This document shows, piece after piece, positions 15,571-27,174 of a stretch of 36,751 nt of DNA (position 1 is the first letter of the stretch; every line of letters starts with the position of its first letter). Both the position numbers and the translations under genes were made by a program. Below the pieces are notes generated by a model. The model was not told the DNA's origin, made no database searches, and saw only the letters and a list, made by a program, of their open reading frames with translations. Source of the DNA: Methylobacterium sp. J-026 (lineage in GTDB: Bacteria; Pseudomonadota; Alphaproteobacteria; Rhizobiales; Beijerinckiaceae); assembly GCF_022829585.1 (NCBI RefSeq), contig NZ_JAKSYC010000060.1, positions 1 to 36,751 of the forward strand, in the 5' to 3' direction.

Positions 15571-18500
15571 ATGACCGATTTTCCCCCCGTCGACGGCACC
15601 GAGATCGCGCAGGCGCTGCGCCAGCGCGCGGCCGAGAAAATCCTCGTCCTCGACGGGGCGATGGGCACGGTGATCCAGCGCCTCAAATTCTCGGAGGAGG
15701 ACTTTCGCGGGGACCGGTTCACGGATCATAGCCACGATCAGAAGGGCAACAACGACCTTCTGATCCTGACCCAGCCCGACGCGATCCGGCAGATCCACCT
15801 CGACTACTTCCTGGCCGGCGCCGACGTCTGCGAGACCAACACCTTCTCGGGCACCACCATCGCCCAGGCCGATTACGGCATGGAATCGATCATCCACGAG
15901 CTGAACGCCACCGGCGCGCGGCTCGCCCGGGAAGCGGCTCAGCTTGCCGAAAAGCAGGACGGCCGCCGACGCTTCGTGGCCGGCGCCATCGGCCCGACGA
16001 ACCGCACCCTGTCGATCTCCCCGGACGTGAACAATCCCGGCTTCCGGGCCGTCACCTTCGATCAGGTGAAGCAGGCCTACGTGGAGCAGGTCCGCGGCCT
16101 GATCGACGGCGGCGCCGAGCTGATCCTGATCGAGACCATCTTCGACACGCTGAACGCCAAGGCGGCGGTGGCGGCGGCCTGGCAGGTCTTCGACGAGACC
16201 GGCATCCGTCTGCCGATCCAGATCTCCGGCACGATCACGGATCTCTCCGGCCGCACCCTGTCGGGCCAGACCCCGGCGGCCTTCTGGCACGCCCTGCGCC
16301 ATTCCGATCCGCTGACCTTCGGCCTCAACTGCGCGCTGGGCGCCCGCGAGATGCGCGGCCACATCGCCGAGCTGTCGCGGATCTGCGACACCCTGGTCTG
16401 CGCCTATCCGAATGCCGGCCTGCCGAACGAGTTCGGCCTTTACGACGAGAGCCCGGAGGCGATGGGCAAGCTGGTCGGCGAGTTCGCCGAATCCGGCCTC
16501 GTCAACATGGTCGGCGGCTGCTGCGGCACGACTCCGGACCACATCCGCGCGATAGCCGAGGCGGTCGCCGGCAAGGCGCCGCGGCCGATCCCCGAGATCC
16601 CGCGCCTGATGCGGCTCTCGGGGCTGGAGCCTTTCGTCCTGACGAAGGAGATTCCCTTCGTGAACGTCGGCGAGCGCACGAACGTCACCGGCTCGGCCAA
16701 GTTCCGCAAGCTCATCACCAACGGCGACTACGCCGCCGCGCTCGATGTGGCGCGCGATCAGGTCGCCGCCGGCGCCCAGGTGATCGACGTCAACATGGAC
16801 GAGGGCCTGCTCGACTCGCAGAAGGCGATGGTCGAGTTCCTGAACCTCGTCGCCGCCGAGCCCGACATCGCCCGGGTGCCCGTGATGGTCGATTCCTCGA
16901 AGTTCGAGGTGATCGAGGCGGGCCTGAAGTGCATCCAGGGCAAGCCGATCGTGAACTCGATCTCCATGAAGGAGGGCGAGGCGAAGTTCATCCACGATGC
17001 CAAGATCTGCCGCTCCTACGGCGCCGCCGTGGTGGTGATGGCCTTCGACGAGAAGGGGCAGGCCGACACGCAGGCGCGCAAGGTCGAGATCTGCACCCGC
17101 GCCTACCGGATCCTCACCGAGCAGGTCGGCTTCCCCCCCGAGGACATCATCTTCGACCCGAACATCTTCGCGGTCGCCACCGGCATCGAGGAGCACAACA
17201 ACTACGGCGTCGACTTCATCGAGGCGACGCGGGAGATCCGCGCGACCCTGCCGCACGTCCACATCTCGGGGGGCGTCTCGAACCTGTCCTTCGCCTTCCG
17301 CGGCAACGAGCCGGTGCGCGAGGCGATGCACGCGGTGTTCCTGTACCACTGCATCCAGGCCGGGATGGACATGGGCATCGTCAATGCCGGCCAGCTCGCC
17401 GTCTACGACGAGATCCCCGCGGAGCTGCGCGCGCTCTGCGAGGACGTGGTCCTCAACCGCCGCGAGGATTCCACCGAGCGCCTGCTGGACTCGGCCGAGC
17501 GATTCAAGACCGGGGCCTCGGCCCAGGCCAAGACCGCCGACCTCACCTGGCGCGAGGCCCCGGTGGCCAAGCGCATCGAGCACGCCCTGGTCAACGGCAT
17601 CACCGAATACATCGTCGCCGATACCGAGGAGGCGCGGCAGGGCGTGGCGCGGCCGCTCCACGTGATCGAGGGCCCGCTGATGTCCGGCATGAACGTGGTC
17701 GGCGACCTGTTCGGCGCGGGCAAGATGTTCCTACCGCAGGTGGTGAAGTCCGCCCGGGTGATGAAGCAGGCGGTCGCCTATCTCGAGCCCTACATGGAGG
17801 CCGAGAAGCTGGCCAATGGCGGCGACGGCAAGCGCCAGGCCGCCGGCAAGGTGCTGATGGCCACCGTGAAGGGCGACGTCCACGACATTGGCAAGAACAT
17901 CGTCGGCGTCGTGCTCGCCTGCAACAACTACGAGATCATCGATCTCGGCGTGATGGTGCCGGCCGCCAAGATCCTGGAGACCGCCAAGCGCGAGAAGGTC
18001 GACATCGTCGGCCTGTCCGGCCTGATCACCCCGTCGCTCGACGAGATGGTCCACGTGGCCGGCGAGATGGAGCGCGAGGGCCTCGACGTGCCGCTCCTGA
18101 TCGGCGGCGCCACCACGAGCCGCGTCCACACGGCGGTGAAGATCCACCCGGCCTATGCAAGGGGGCAGGCGGTCTACGTCACCGACGCGAGCCGCGCGGT
18201 CGGCGTGGTGTCGAGCCTGATCTCCCAGGAGACCCGCGGCGCCACGATCGAGAAGGTCCGGGCCGAGTACGCCAAGGTCTCCGCCGCCCATGCCCGCTCG
18301 GAACTCGACAAGCAGCGGCTGCCCCTGGCGAAGGCCCGGGCCAACGCCTTCAAGATCGACTGGTCCGGCTACGCGCCGGCCAAGCCCAGCTTCACCGGCA
18401 CCCGGGTCTACGGCTCCTACGAGGTCGCCGACCTCGTCCCCTACATCGACTGGACGCCGTTCCTGCAGACCTATGAGTTCAAGGGCCGCTTCCCGGCGAT

Positions 18501-19323
18501 CCTGGACGACCCGGATCAGGGTCCGGCCGCCCGCGCCCTCTACGAGGATGCCCAAGGTATGCTGAAGCAGATCGTGGCGGAGCGCTGGTTCAACCCGAAG
18601 GCGGTGATCGGCTTCTGGCCGGCCAACAGCGTCGGCGACGACATCGCGCTCTACACGGGCGAGAGCCGGCAGGAGCGGCTCGCGACCTTCCACGGCCTGC
18701 GCCAGCAGCTCTCGAAGCGTGACGGCCGGCCCAATACCTGCCTGTCGGACTTCGTGGCCCCGGCCGAGACCGGCATCGCCGATTACGTCGGCGGCTTCGT
18801 GGTCACGGCGGGGCTGGAGGAGGTGCGCATCGCCGAGCGCTTCGAGCGGGCGAACGACGATTACCGGGCGATCCTGGTGAAGGCGCTGGCCGACCGCATC
18901 GCCGAGGCCTTCGCCGAGCGGATGCACGAGCGGGTGCGCCGGGAGTTCTGGGGCTACGCGCCGGAGGAAAGCTACACGCCGGCGGAGTTGGCCACCGAGC
19001 CCTATGCCGGCATCCGCCCGGCGCCGGGTTACCCGTCCCAGCCCGACCACACGGAGAAGACGCAGCTGTTCGATCTCCTGAAGGCTGAGAGCCGGATCGG
19101 GGTGAAGCTGACCGAATCCTACGCCATGTGGCCGGGCTCCTCGGTCTCGGGCCTCTACCTGGCGCACCCGCAGGCGCATTACTTCGGCGTCGCCAAGGTG
19201 GAGCGGGATCAGGTCGAGGATTACGCGATCCGCAAGGGAATGGATCTCCGGGAGGTCGAGCGCTGGCTCGGCCCGATCCTGAACTACGACCCGGCGCGGT
19301 ACCTGGCAGAAGCCGCCGAGTAG
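15571..19323 (+). CDS. metH: Cobalamin-dependent methionine synthase MetH
   Basis: MetH transfers the methyl group of methyl-tetrahydrofolate through cobalamin to homocysteine. The 1250-residue protein has all modules: homocysteine domain with zinc ligands Cys254 (GLNCALG) and Cys317/Cys318 (GGCCGTTP); pterin-binding barrel (about 350-640, [16 protein letters not shown]); cap and B12-binding domains with DVHDIG (Asp769, His771) as the lower ligand; and the SAM-binding reactivation domain with [12 protein letters not shown] (near 1149) and [12 protein letters not shown] 15571 gives the family N-terminus; the open frame upstream is spurious. It is the third methionine-cycle gene in the block. 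A dispersed repeat occupies its leader, and I see no B12 or SAM riboswitch. Confidence 0.97.
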   Translation: MTDFPPVDGTEIAQALRQRAAEKILVLDGAMGTVIQRLKFSEEDFRGDRFTDHSHDQKGNNDLLILTQPDAIRQIHLDYFLAGADVCETNTFSGTTIAQADYGMESIIHELNATGARLAREAAQLAEKQDGRRRFVAGAIGPTNRTLSISPDVNNPGFRAVTFDQVKQAYVEQVRGLIDGGAELILIETIFDTLNAKAAVAAAWQVFDETGIRLPIQISGTITDLSGRTLSGQTPAAFWHALRHSDPLTFGLNCALGAREMRGHIAELSRICDTLVCAYPNAGLPNEFGLYDESPEAMGKLVGEFAESGLVNMVGGCCGTTPDHIRAIAEAVAGKAPRPIPEIPRLMRLSGLEPFVLTKEIPFVNVGERTNVTGSAKFRKLITNGDYAAALDVARDQVAAGAQVIDVNMDEGLLDSQKAMVEFLNLVAAEPDIARVPVMVDSSKFEVIEAGLKCIQGKPIVNSISMKEGEAKFIHDAKICRSYGAAVVVMAFDEKGQADTQARKVEICTRAYRILTEQVGFPPEDIIFDPNIFAVATGIEEHNNYGVDFIEATREIRATLPHVHISGGVSNLSFAFRGNEPVREAMHAVFLYHCIQAGMDMGIVNAGQLAVYDEIPAELRALCEDVVLNRREDSTERLLDSAERFKTGASAQAKTADLTWREAPVAKRIEHALVNGITEYIVADTEEARQGVARPLHVIEGPLMSGMNVVGDLFGAGKMFLPQVVKSARVMKQAVAYLEPYMEAEKLANGGDGKRQAAGKVLMATVKGDVHDIGKNIVGVVLACNNYEIIDLGVMVPAAKILETAKREKVDIVGLSGLITPSLDEMVHVAGEMEREGLDVPLLIGGATTSRVHTAVKIHPAYARGQAVYVTDASRAVGVVSSLISQETRGATIEKVRAEYAKVSAAHARSELDKQRLPLAKARANAFKIDWSGYAPAKPSFTGTRVYGSYEVADLVPYIDWTPFLQTYEFKGRFPAILDDPDQGPAARALYEDAQGMLKQIVAERWFNPKAVIGFWPANSVGDDIALYTGESRQERLATFHGLRQQLSKRDGRPNTCLSDFVAPAETGIADYVGGFVVTAGLEEVRIAERFERANDDYRAILVKALADRIAEAFAERMHERVRREFWGYAPEESYTPAELATEPYAGIRPAPGYPSQPDHTEKTQLFDLLKAESRIGVKLTESYAMWPGSSVSGLYLAHPQAHYFGVAKVERDQVEDYAIRKGMDLREVERWLGPILNYDPARYLAEAAE

Positions 19324-19348
19324 GGGCGGGGGCGTCGACCCCGCAACC

Positions 19349-19438
19349 CGTCATCGCGAGCGCAGGGAAGCGACCCAGGGAAGCGCGACGCCGGAAGGCA
19401 TGGTGCAACTGGATCGGTTCGCTCCGCTCGTAGAGACG
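19349..19438. repeat. Dispersed imperfect palindrome (CGTCATCGCGAGCG type)
   Basis: The left arm 19349-19378 (CGTCATCGCGAGCGCAGGGA onward) pairs imperfectly with 19409-19438. The invariant parts are CGTC, GAGCG, GAA, CGA and CCAG. It resembles the abundant intergenic 'CGTCATTGCGAGCG' repeats of Rhizobiales. It separates the convergent metH and lactonase genes and could form a bidirectional hairpin at their 3' ends. Confidence 0.7.
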
Positions 19439-19560
19439 AGGTCGGGCTCAGATTGAACCTGCGGGTCCTTTCCCGGGCGCATGCAGCGCTGGCGGAAGGC
19501 GAAGCTGGCCCCCCGCAGGAGCCTTCGCGGAAGCGATGATCCGGGTCGCAAAACTGGCCC

Positions 19561-20565
19561 TCAGCAGGTCCCCGCGCCCCGCGTATTCACGTACAGCGCG
19601 TACACCGAGTGTGTCGCCGTCATCAGCAACAGGTTGCGGTTGAGGCCGCCGAAGCACAGGTTGGCGCAGCGCTCCGGCAGGCGGATCCGGCCGATCAGCT
19701 TGGCCTGCGGCGAGAGCACGATCACCCCGTCCTCCGCCTCGCTCATCCCCCAGCCGCACCAGAGATTGCCGTCGACATCGGCCCGGAACCCGTCCGGCGT
19801 GCCGGTGCCGGCGTCGTAGAACACCCGGCCGTTGGCGGTCCTGGTGCCGCCCTCGACCACGTCGTAGACGCGGATCAGGCGGTTGGGCTTGGCCCGGGCC
19901 TCGATGACGTAGAGCTTCGACTCGTCCGGCGAGAAGCACAGGCCGTTCGGCCCCGCCACGCCCTCGACCGCGACGCTGGCCTGCCCGGTCTTCGGGTCGA
20001 TCCGGTAGATGTTGCCCGGAAGCTCCGGCGTCGCCATCGACTCGTGCGGGTTCGGCCCGAAGGCCGGGTCGGTGAACCAGATCGCCCCGTCGGAATGGCA
20101 AACGACGTCGTTCGGCGAGTTAAGCGGCTTGCCGTCGAACCGGTCCATCAGCGTGGTGAGGCTGCCGTCATGCTCGGTGCGGGTGACGCTCCGCGTCGTG
20201 TGCTGACAGGTGATCAGCCGGCCCTGCCGGTCGCGGGTGTTGCCGTTGGCGTAGTTCGACGGATTGCGGAACACGGAGAGCGTGCCGGTCGCCTCCTCCC
20301 ACTTCATGATCCGGTTGTTGACCACGTCGCTGAACAGCAGCGTACCCATATCGCCGAACCAGACCGGTCCCTCGGCCCAGCGGAAGCCGGTGGCGACGCG
20401 CTCCACCGTCGCCGAGGCGAGGCGGTACTTGGCAAACGCCGGGTCGAGCACCTCGACGGCCGGGTCGGGCACGCGCTGGGACGGCTCCCAACCCGCCCCA
20501 GCCGCCCGCGCGGCTCCGAGCAGGGCTGCTCCGGCGAGCAGCCCCCTGCGTGCGATCATCGCCAT
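19561..20565 (-). CDS. Exported SMP-30/gluconolactonase-family lactonase
   Basis: This 334-residue six-bladed propeller enzyme hydrolyses sugar-acid lactones. The N-terminus IARRGLLAGAALLGAA (4-19) is a twin-arginine-like signal, so it probably acts in the periplasm. Metal ligands match the family: Glu65 (AEGPVWFGD), Asn152 (NSPNDVV), Asn207 (GPNGLCFSPDE) and an Asp further on (GFRADVDGN). ATG is preceded by GGGAGG at four bases. It is the last gene of the minus-strand catabolic operon, 48 bases after the dehydratase. Its position implies that the pathway substrate can arrive as a lactone made outside the cytoplasm. Confidence 0.88.
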   Translation of the reverse strand: MAMIARRGLLAGAALLGAARAAGAGWEPSQRVPDPAVEVLDPAFAKYRLASATVERVATGFRWAEGPVWFGDMGTLLFSDVVNNRIMKWEEATGTLSVFRNPSNYANGNTRDRQGRLITCQHTTRSVTRTEHDGSLTTLMDRFDGKPLNSPNDVVCHSDGAIWFTDPAFGPNPHESMATPELPGNIYRIDPKTGQASVAVEGVAGPNGLCFSPDESKLYVIEARAKPNRLIRVYDVVEGGTRTANGRVFYDAGTGTPDGFRADVDGNLWCGWGMSEAEDGVIVLSPQAKLIGRIRLPERCANLCFGGLNRNLLLMTATHSVYALYVNTRGAGTC

Positions 20566-20613
20566 GTCGCCTCCCTATGGTGTCGGCCCGCCGTTCTTCG
20601 ACGGCTCGGCCTG

Positions 20614-22344
<1,731 letters not shown>

Positions 22345-22360
22345 CGCGATCTCTCCGGTG

Positions 22361-23707
22361 TCACGCGTTCGGGCGGGCGGGGCGGACGGCGCCGGCCGTG
22401 CCCGCGGCGGCAGCCTGCCCGCGAACCGTCGCGAAGGCGAGGGCCGCCGAGGCCAGGGCGCAGCCCGCCAGGAAGTAGAGCCCGGCCTCGTAGGTGCCGG
22501 TGGTGTCCTTCAGCCAGCCCAGGACGTAGGGGCCGACGAAGCCGCCGAGATTGCCCACCGAATTGATCAGCGCGATGCCGCCGGCCGCCGCCGGTCCGGA
22601 CAGGAACTCCGCCGGCAGGGGCCAGAAGGCCGGCTTGGTGCCGTAGAGGCCGACGGTGGCCACCGACATCGCCGCGAGCGCCCAGAGGCTGCCGAGCAGC
22701 GGGCCGGAGGCGATCAGCCCAATGGCGGCCACGATCGCCGCGATCACGAAGTGCCAGCGCCGCTCGTTGCGCCGGTCCGACGACCAGCTCCAGGCGATCA
22801 TGCCGACGGTGCCGATGACGTAGGGCAAAGCCGTGGCGAGCCCCGTCTCCCAATCGGTGAGCTTCAGGCTCTTGAGAATCGGCGGCATGAAGAAGGTGAT
22901 GCCGTAAGTCGCCGTGACGATGGTGAAGTAGAGGGCCGCCAGCGTCAGCACGCGGGAGTCGGTCAGCGCCTGCCGGAGCGTGAAATGGCCGTGGGTCTTG
23001 ACGGTGCTGCGGCGCTCGGCCTCCAGCGTGTCCTCCAGCCAGCGGCGCTCGTCCTCGGCGAGCCATGTCGCCTTGGCGGGCCGGTCGGTCATCAGCGCGA
23101 GCACCACCAAGGCCAGCACGATCGCGGGCGCGGCCTCGACGAGGAACAGCCACTGCCAGCCGTGGACGCCCATCACCCCGTCGAGCTGGAGCAGCGCCCC
23201 GGAGATCACCGCCGTCAAGGCGTTGGAGCCCGGCACCGCCAGGAATAGGGCCGCCACCACCCGGGCCCGGTATTTCCGCGGGAACCAGTAGGTGAAGTAC
23301 AGGATCATGCCCGGGAAGAACCCGGCCTCGGCCACGCCGAGGAGGAAGCGCATCACCAGGAAGCTCACCGGGCCGGCGATGAAGGCCATGCCGCCCGCGA
23401 CGAAGCCCCAGGTGATCATGATCCGGGCGATCCAGATCCGCGCCCCGGTGCGCTCCAGCAGCACGTTGCTCGGCACCTCGAAGAAGAAGTAGCCGAGGAA
23501 GAAGATCCCCGCGCCCCAGCCGTACAGGGTGGCCGAGAAGCCGAACTCCCGGTTCAGGCCGAAGGAGGCGAAGCCCACATTCGTGCGGTCCATGTAGGCG
23601 ATGAAGTAGATCACCACGATCAGCGGCAGGAGCCGCCACGAGACCTTGGAGATGGTCCGCCGCTCGATCTCCGGCGAAGCCGGGACCGCTGGAATGCCCG
23701 CCGCCAT
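22361..23707 (-). CDS. MFS transporter, anion/sugar-acid symporter type
   Basis: This 448-residue major facilitator has twelve predicted helices, with an N-terminal cytoplasmic stretch of about 22 residues. YMDRTNVGFASFGL in the first loop is typical of the anion:cation symporter (ACS) family, which imports aldonates, tartrate, phthalate or galactarate. RERTGARIWIARIMI-like loops (about 85-100) also fit. GGGAGG lies five bases before the ATG. It is second in the minus-strand operon, between the RraA-like and dehydratase genes (54 and 16 bases away), and is probably the importer of the acid dehydrated by the next gene. Confidence 0.88.
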   Translation of the reverse strand: MAAGIPAVPASPEIERRTISKVSWRLLPLIVVIYFIAYMDRTNVGFASFGLNREFGFSATLYGWGAGIFFLGYFFFEVPSNVLLERTGARIWIARIMITWGFVAGGMAFIAGPVSFLVMRFLLGVAEAGFFPGMILYFTYWFPRKYRARVVAALFLAVPGSNALTAVISGALLQLDGVMGVHGWQWLFLVEAAPAIVLALVVLALMTDRPAKATWLAEDERRWLEDTLEAERRSTVKTHGHFTLRQALTDSRVLTLAALYFTIVTATYGITFFMPPILKSLKLTDWETGLATALPYVIGTVGMIAWSWSSDRRNERRWHFVIAAIVAAIGLIASGPLLGSLWALAAMSVATVGLYGTKPAFWPLPAEFLSGPAAAGGIALINSVGNLGGFVGPYVLGWLKDTTGTYEAGLYFLAGCALASAALAFATVRGQAAAAGTAGAVRPARPNA

Positions 23708-23761
23708 GGCGCCCTCCCTGTTCTGATCGTGCGTGTGTCGGCCCGGGGCCGGGGCCCGCGC

Positions 23762-24481
23762 TCAGCGGCCGGTCTGCGTCCGCCACGCGGCGAAGTCGGC
23801 GAGGCTCTGCGCGTCGGTGGCCGGGTAGAGGCCGAGGATCGAGCGGCCCTTGCGGACCTCCTCGGTGACGAAATCCTCGTAGGCGGTCATCTCGACCGCC
23901 TCGGCGGCGACCTCGTCGGCGATGTGGGCCGGGATCACCGCGACGCCGTCGCCGTCGCCCACGATCACGTCGCCGGGGAAGACCGGGGCGTCGCCGCAGC
24001 CGATCGGCACGTTGATGTCGATCGCCTGGTGGATGGTGAGGTTGGTCGGCGCCGAGGGGCGCGCGTGGTAGCTCGGCATGGCGAGCGCCGCGATCTCGTC
24101 GGCGTCCCGGAAGCCGCCATCCGTCACCAGCCCGGCGCAGCCGCGCACCATCAGGCGCGTGGCCAGGATCGAGCCTGCCGAGGCGGCGCGGGCGTCCTTG
24201 CGGCTGTCGATCACGAACACGGCGCCGGGCGGGCATTCCTCCACGGCCTTGCGCTGCGGGTGCGCCCGGTCCCGGAACACCGTGATCGGGTTCAGGTCCT
24301 CGCGGGCCGGCATGTAGCGCAGGGTGAAGGCCTCGCCGACCATGGTGGCGCCGCCCTTCTTGAGGGGAAGGACGCCCTGGATCATCTGATTGCGGAAGCC
24401 GCGCTTGTACAGGGCGGTCATCAGCGTCGCCGTGCTGACGGTCTTGAGCTTGGCGCGCGTCTCCTCGGACAGCCCCGACAT
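23762..24481 (-). CDS. RraA-like aldolase/decarboxylase family protein
   Basis: This 239-residue protein belongs to the RraA / 4-hydroxy-4-methyl-2-oxoglutarate aldolase superfamily. It keeps the catalytic pattern TDGGFRDADEI (Arg125, Asp126), PVFPGDVIVGDGDGVAVIP and a C-terminal ATDAQSLADFAAWR tail. E. coli RraA inhibits RNase E but lacks the aldolase signature; this protein has it, so a pyruvate aldolase or oxaloacetate decarboxylase role is more likely. GGGAGGA precedes the ATG by seven to eight bases. It is first in the minus-strand catabolic operon. In that setting it could split a 2-keto-3-deoxy or 4-hydroxy-2-keto acid. Chemistry is inferred from family and context. Confidence 0.8.
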   Translation of the reverse strand: MSGLSEETRAKLKTVSTATLMTALYKRGFRNQMIQGVLPLKKGGATMVGEAFTLRYMPAREDLNPITVFRDRAHPQRKAVEECPPGAVFVIDSRKDARAASAGSILATRLMVRGCAGLVTDGGFRDADEIAALAMPSYHARPSAPTNLTIHQAIDINVPIGCGDAPVFPGDVIVGDGDGVAVIPAHIADEVAAEAVEMTAYEDFVTEEVRKGRSILGLYPATDAQSLADFAAWRTQTGR

Positions 24482-24548
24482 CCGCTCGTCCTCCCGATGG
24501 TCGTGTCGCCCGGCCGCGGGTTCCCTGGGAACCGCCGTGAGCGCCGAC

Positions 24549-24559
24549 TGATATCTCAG
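24549..24559. promoter_or_regulatory. Putative GntR operator, copy 1
   Basis: TGATATCTCAG lies in the gap between the RraA-like gene and the divergent GntR gene. The same 11 bases occur in inverse orientation at 25385-25395, the only other copy I noticed. With the preceding C it is a near palindrome (CTGA...TCAG, one mismatched pair). It is placed to control both the minus-strand operon and gntR. Confidence 0.6.
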
Positions 24560-24659
24560 GGGTTGAGTAGCACGCCGTTCCTCGCCATTGTCAACTCCTC
24601 GGCTTGGCGTCAGATCAATCCTGAAACCGACGGGGCGAGTATTGGCAGGATCGGAACTG

Positions 24660-25349
24660 GTGTCGATTGAAACGCGCGAGACGGGCCTCGCGGCGACGGG
24701 ACGTCCGCGCTCCCTCGCGGAGACCGCCTACGACGCCATCGAGCAGATGATCATCAGCCGCCGCCTCGCCCCGGGGGCGATGGTCTCGGAGGGCGAGTTG
24801 GGCGAGGAGCTGGCGCTCGGCCGCACCCCGGTCCGCGAGGCGCTGGCCCGCCTCAAGACCATCGGCTTCGTCGAGGTCCATCCGCGCCGCGGCGTGCTGG
24901 TCACCCCCGTCGACATCATCACGCATCTCGAACTGCTCGAGGTCCGGCGCCCCCTGGACGAGACGGTGGCCCGCTGCGTGATCGCGCGCGGCACGGACCA
25001 GGATCTCGCCGCCCTCGAGAAGGGGGTCGCCGGGCTGCTCGCCGCCGCCGGGGCCCGGGATCGGGAAACCTATTTCCGGACCAAGCGGGTGCTCCACGAG
25101 GCGATGGTCAAGGCCGCCCACAACGCCACCCTGACCAGCACCATGGCGGCGCTCCACGCCCAGTCCCGGCGCTTCTGGTACACCTACGAGCCGACCGCGA
25201 GCTTCCTCGACTGCGCCCGGATCCATGCGGGAATCGTGGCGGGCGTCGTGACCCGCGACGCCGATACGGCGCTTTCCGGCATCGGGACGCTGTTCGACTT
25301 TCTCGACCAGATGACACGCAGGGCCCTCGACCGCCGGCCGCTGGTCTGA
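24660..25349 (+). CDS. GntR-family regulator (FCD/FadR subfamily)
   Basis: This 229-residue regulator has a winged helix at about 18-85 (MVSEGELGEELALGRTPVRE, the GntR recognition region) and a helical FCD sensor domain at about 92-220. FCD proteins usually bind an organic acid, often with a metal held by His residues such as His146 and the later ARIHAGI. I prefer GTG 24660, which has CGGAA nearby, to the longer frame from 24588, because relatives begin close to this point. It sits between the two catabolic arms, divergent from one and upstream of the other. Two copies of one 11-bp motif flank it, so it is the likely repressor of both, with a pathway acid as inducer. Confidence 0.88.
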   Translation: MSIETRETGLAATGRPRSLAETAYDAIEQMIISRRLAPGAMVSEGELGEELALGRTPVREALARLKTIGFVEVHPRRGVLVTPVDIITHLELLEVRRPLDETVARCVIARGTDQDLAALEKGVAGLLAAAGARDRETYFRTKRVLHEAMVKAAHNATLTSTMAALHAQSRRFWYTYEPTASFLDCARIHAGIVAGVVTRDADTALSGIGTLFDFLDQMTRRALDRRPLV

Positions 25350-25384
25350 CAGGTTGACGGCGATCCGGGGGTCTCTATCCTCGG

Positions 25385-25395
25385 CTGAGATATCA
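25385..25395. promoter_or_regulatory. Putative GntR operator, copy 2
   Basis: CTGAGATATCA is the exact reverse complement of the motif at 24549-24559. It starts a larger dyad, CTGAGAT (25385-25391) with ATCTCAG (25401-25407). It lies 72 bases before the ThDP enzyme start, suitable for repressing that arm. Confidence 0.6.
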
Positions 25396-25467
25396 CCGGC
25401 ATCTCAGACCGGATGACGGGCCCTGTTCGGCAGATGGCCGGACGGTGGAATCCCCAGGGAGGACGGC

Positions 25468-27138
25468 TTGAGCGGATTGCCCCCACGCACCGGCGCGCGC
25501 ATTCTCGTCGATCAGCTGCTGGCGCAGGGGGTCGCGCGCGTCACCTGCGTCCCAGGCGAGAGCTACCTCGCGGTGCTCGACGCGCTGCGCGACAGCGGCA
25601 TCGACGTCCTGGTCTGCCGCCAGGAGGGGGGCGCCGCCATCATGGCCGAGGCGGCCGGCAAGCTCACCGGGCGCCCGGGCATCTGCATGGTCACGCGCGG
25701 TCCCGGGGCCACCAACGCGTCGGCCGGAATCCACATCGCCCGCCAGGATTCGACGCCGATGATCCTGTTCGTCGGGCAGATCGCCCGGGGCATGCGCGAC
25801 CGCGAGGCGTTCCAGGAGATCGACTATCGCCAGATGTTCGGCGGCGTCGCCAAATGGGCGGTGGAGATCGACGACGCCGCCCGCATCCCGGAGATCCTGG
25901 CCCGGGCCTTCCGGGTGGCCCTGCAGGGCCGGCCGGGCCCGGTGGTGATCGCCCTGCCGGAGGACATGCTCGACGACGTCGCTTCGGTCGGCGACGCCCC
26001 CCGCGTGGTCCCGGCCGAGCCCGCCCCGTCCCAGGCCGACGCGCAGCGCCTGCGGGCGATGCTGGCGGAGGCGCGGCGCCCGGTGGTACTTCTCGGCGGA
26101 GCGCGCTGGAGCGCCGAAACCTGCGCGGCGCTCGCCGCCTGGGCGGAGCGCCACGACCTGCCAGTGGCGGTGTCGTTCCGCCGGGCGCAGCTCTTCCCCG
26201 CCGACCACCCGAACTTCGCCGGCGAGTTGGGGATCGGCCCGAACCCGGCGCTCCTCGCCCGGATCAAGGAGTCCGACCTGCTGCTCATGGTCGGCGGGCG
26301 CCTCTCCGAGATGCCGGCGCAATCCTACGGCCTGCTCGGCATCCCCGATCCCGGCCTGCCGCTGGTCCACGTCTATCCGGACCCGGAGGAACTCGGCCGG
26401 GTCTACCAGCCCGCCCTGGCGATCCAGGCGAGCCCGGCGGCGTTCTGCGCGGCCCTGCCGGAGTTTTCGCCCACCGGGAGCGGTCGCGCCGCCGAGGCCC
26501 ACGCCTCCTATCGTGCGTGGTCGGAGACGCCCGAGCCGAAGCCGGGGGCGTTCCAGTACGGCGCGGCGATCACGTGGCTGCGGGAGCGGCTGCCGCCGGA
26601 CGCGGTGATCTGCAACGGCGCCGGCAACTTCGCCACTTGGATCCACCGCTACTACCGGTTCCGCGCCTACGGCACGCAGCTCGCGCCGACCTCGGGCTCG
26701 ATGGGCTACGGGCTGCCGGCCGCCGTGATGGCCAAGCGCAGCCATCCGGAGCGGATCGTCGTCGCGCTCGCCGGCGACGGCGACGTGATGATGACCGTGC
26801 AGGAATTCGCCACCGCCGTGCAGTACGGCGTCGCGATCCTCGTCGTCATCCTCGACAACGGCATGTACGGCACGATCCGGATGCACCAGGAGCGTGAGTA
26901 TCCCGGCCGGGTCTCGGCGACCGAGCTGCGCAATCCCGATTTCGCGGCGCTCGCCCGGGCCTGCGGCGGGCACGGGGAGACGGTCGAACGGACCGAGGAC
27001 TTCGCCCCCGCCTTCGAGCGCAGCCTCGCCTCGGGCCTGCCGGCGATGATCCATTGCCGCGTCGACCCCGAGGCGCTGACCCCGACCATGACCCTCGCGG
27101 CGATCCGCGCGAAGGCCCTGGCGGCCCAGCGGGGCTGA
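25468..27138 (+). CDS. ThDP-dependent enzyme, acetolactate-synthase-like
   Basis: This 556-residue protein has the three-domain ThDP fold. Catalytic Glu53 is in CRQEGGAAIMAEA, and the cofactor site is GDGDVMMTVQEF through LDNGMYG (about 435-467). The start is a TTG with AGGGAGGA five bases upstream, a clear case for a non-ATG start. Glu53 argues against glyoxylate carboligase, which has Val there. True acetolactate synthase is possible, but the setting (next to a sugar-acid operon, with no small subunit gene) suggests a 2-keto-acid decarboxylase or carboligase of a catabolic route. It is 36 bases upstream of the aldehyde dehydrogenase gene, so the product may be an aldehyde oxidised by it. 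Confidence 0.82.
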   Translation: MSGLPPRTGARILVDQLLAQGVARVTCVPGESYLAVLDALRDSGIDVLVCRQEGGAAIMAEAAGKLTGRPGICMVTRGPGATNASAGIHIARQDSTPMILFVGQIARGMRDREAFQEIDYRQMFGGVAKWAVEIDDAARIPEILARAFRVALQGRPGPVVIALPEDMLDDVASVGDAPRVVPAEPAPSQADAQRLRAMLAEARRPVVLLGGARWSAETCAALAAWAERHDLPVAVSFRRAQLFPADHPNFAGELGIGPNPALLARIKESDLLLMVGGRLSEMPAQSYGLLGIPDPGLPLVHVYPDPEELGRVYQPALAIQASPAAFCAALPEFSPTGSGRAAEAHASYRAWSETPEPKPGAFQYGAAITWLRERLPPDAVICNGAGNFATWIHRYYRFRAYGTQLAPTSGSMGYGLPAAVMAKRSHPERIVVALAGDGDVMMTVQEFATAVQYGVAILVVILDNGMYGTIRMHQEREYPGRVSATELRNPDFAALARACGGHGETVERTEDFAPAFERSLASGLPAMIHCRVDPEALTPTMTLAAIRAKALAAQRG

Positions 27139-27174
27139 CTGCCGGCCCGTATGCCAGACGAAGAGGACCAGCCC

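Noticed and set aside
15541..17661. A 706-codon minus-strand frame opposite metH
   Set aside because: Shadow of the metH coding strand, with typical Asp/His/Leu/Arg/Gly bias and no domain.
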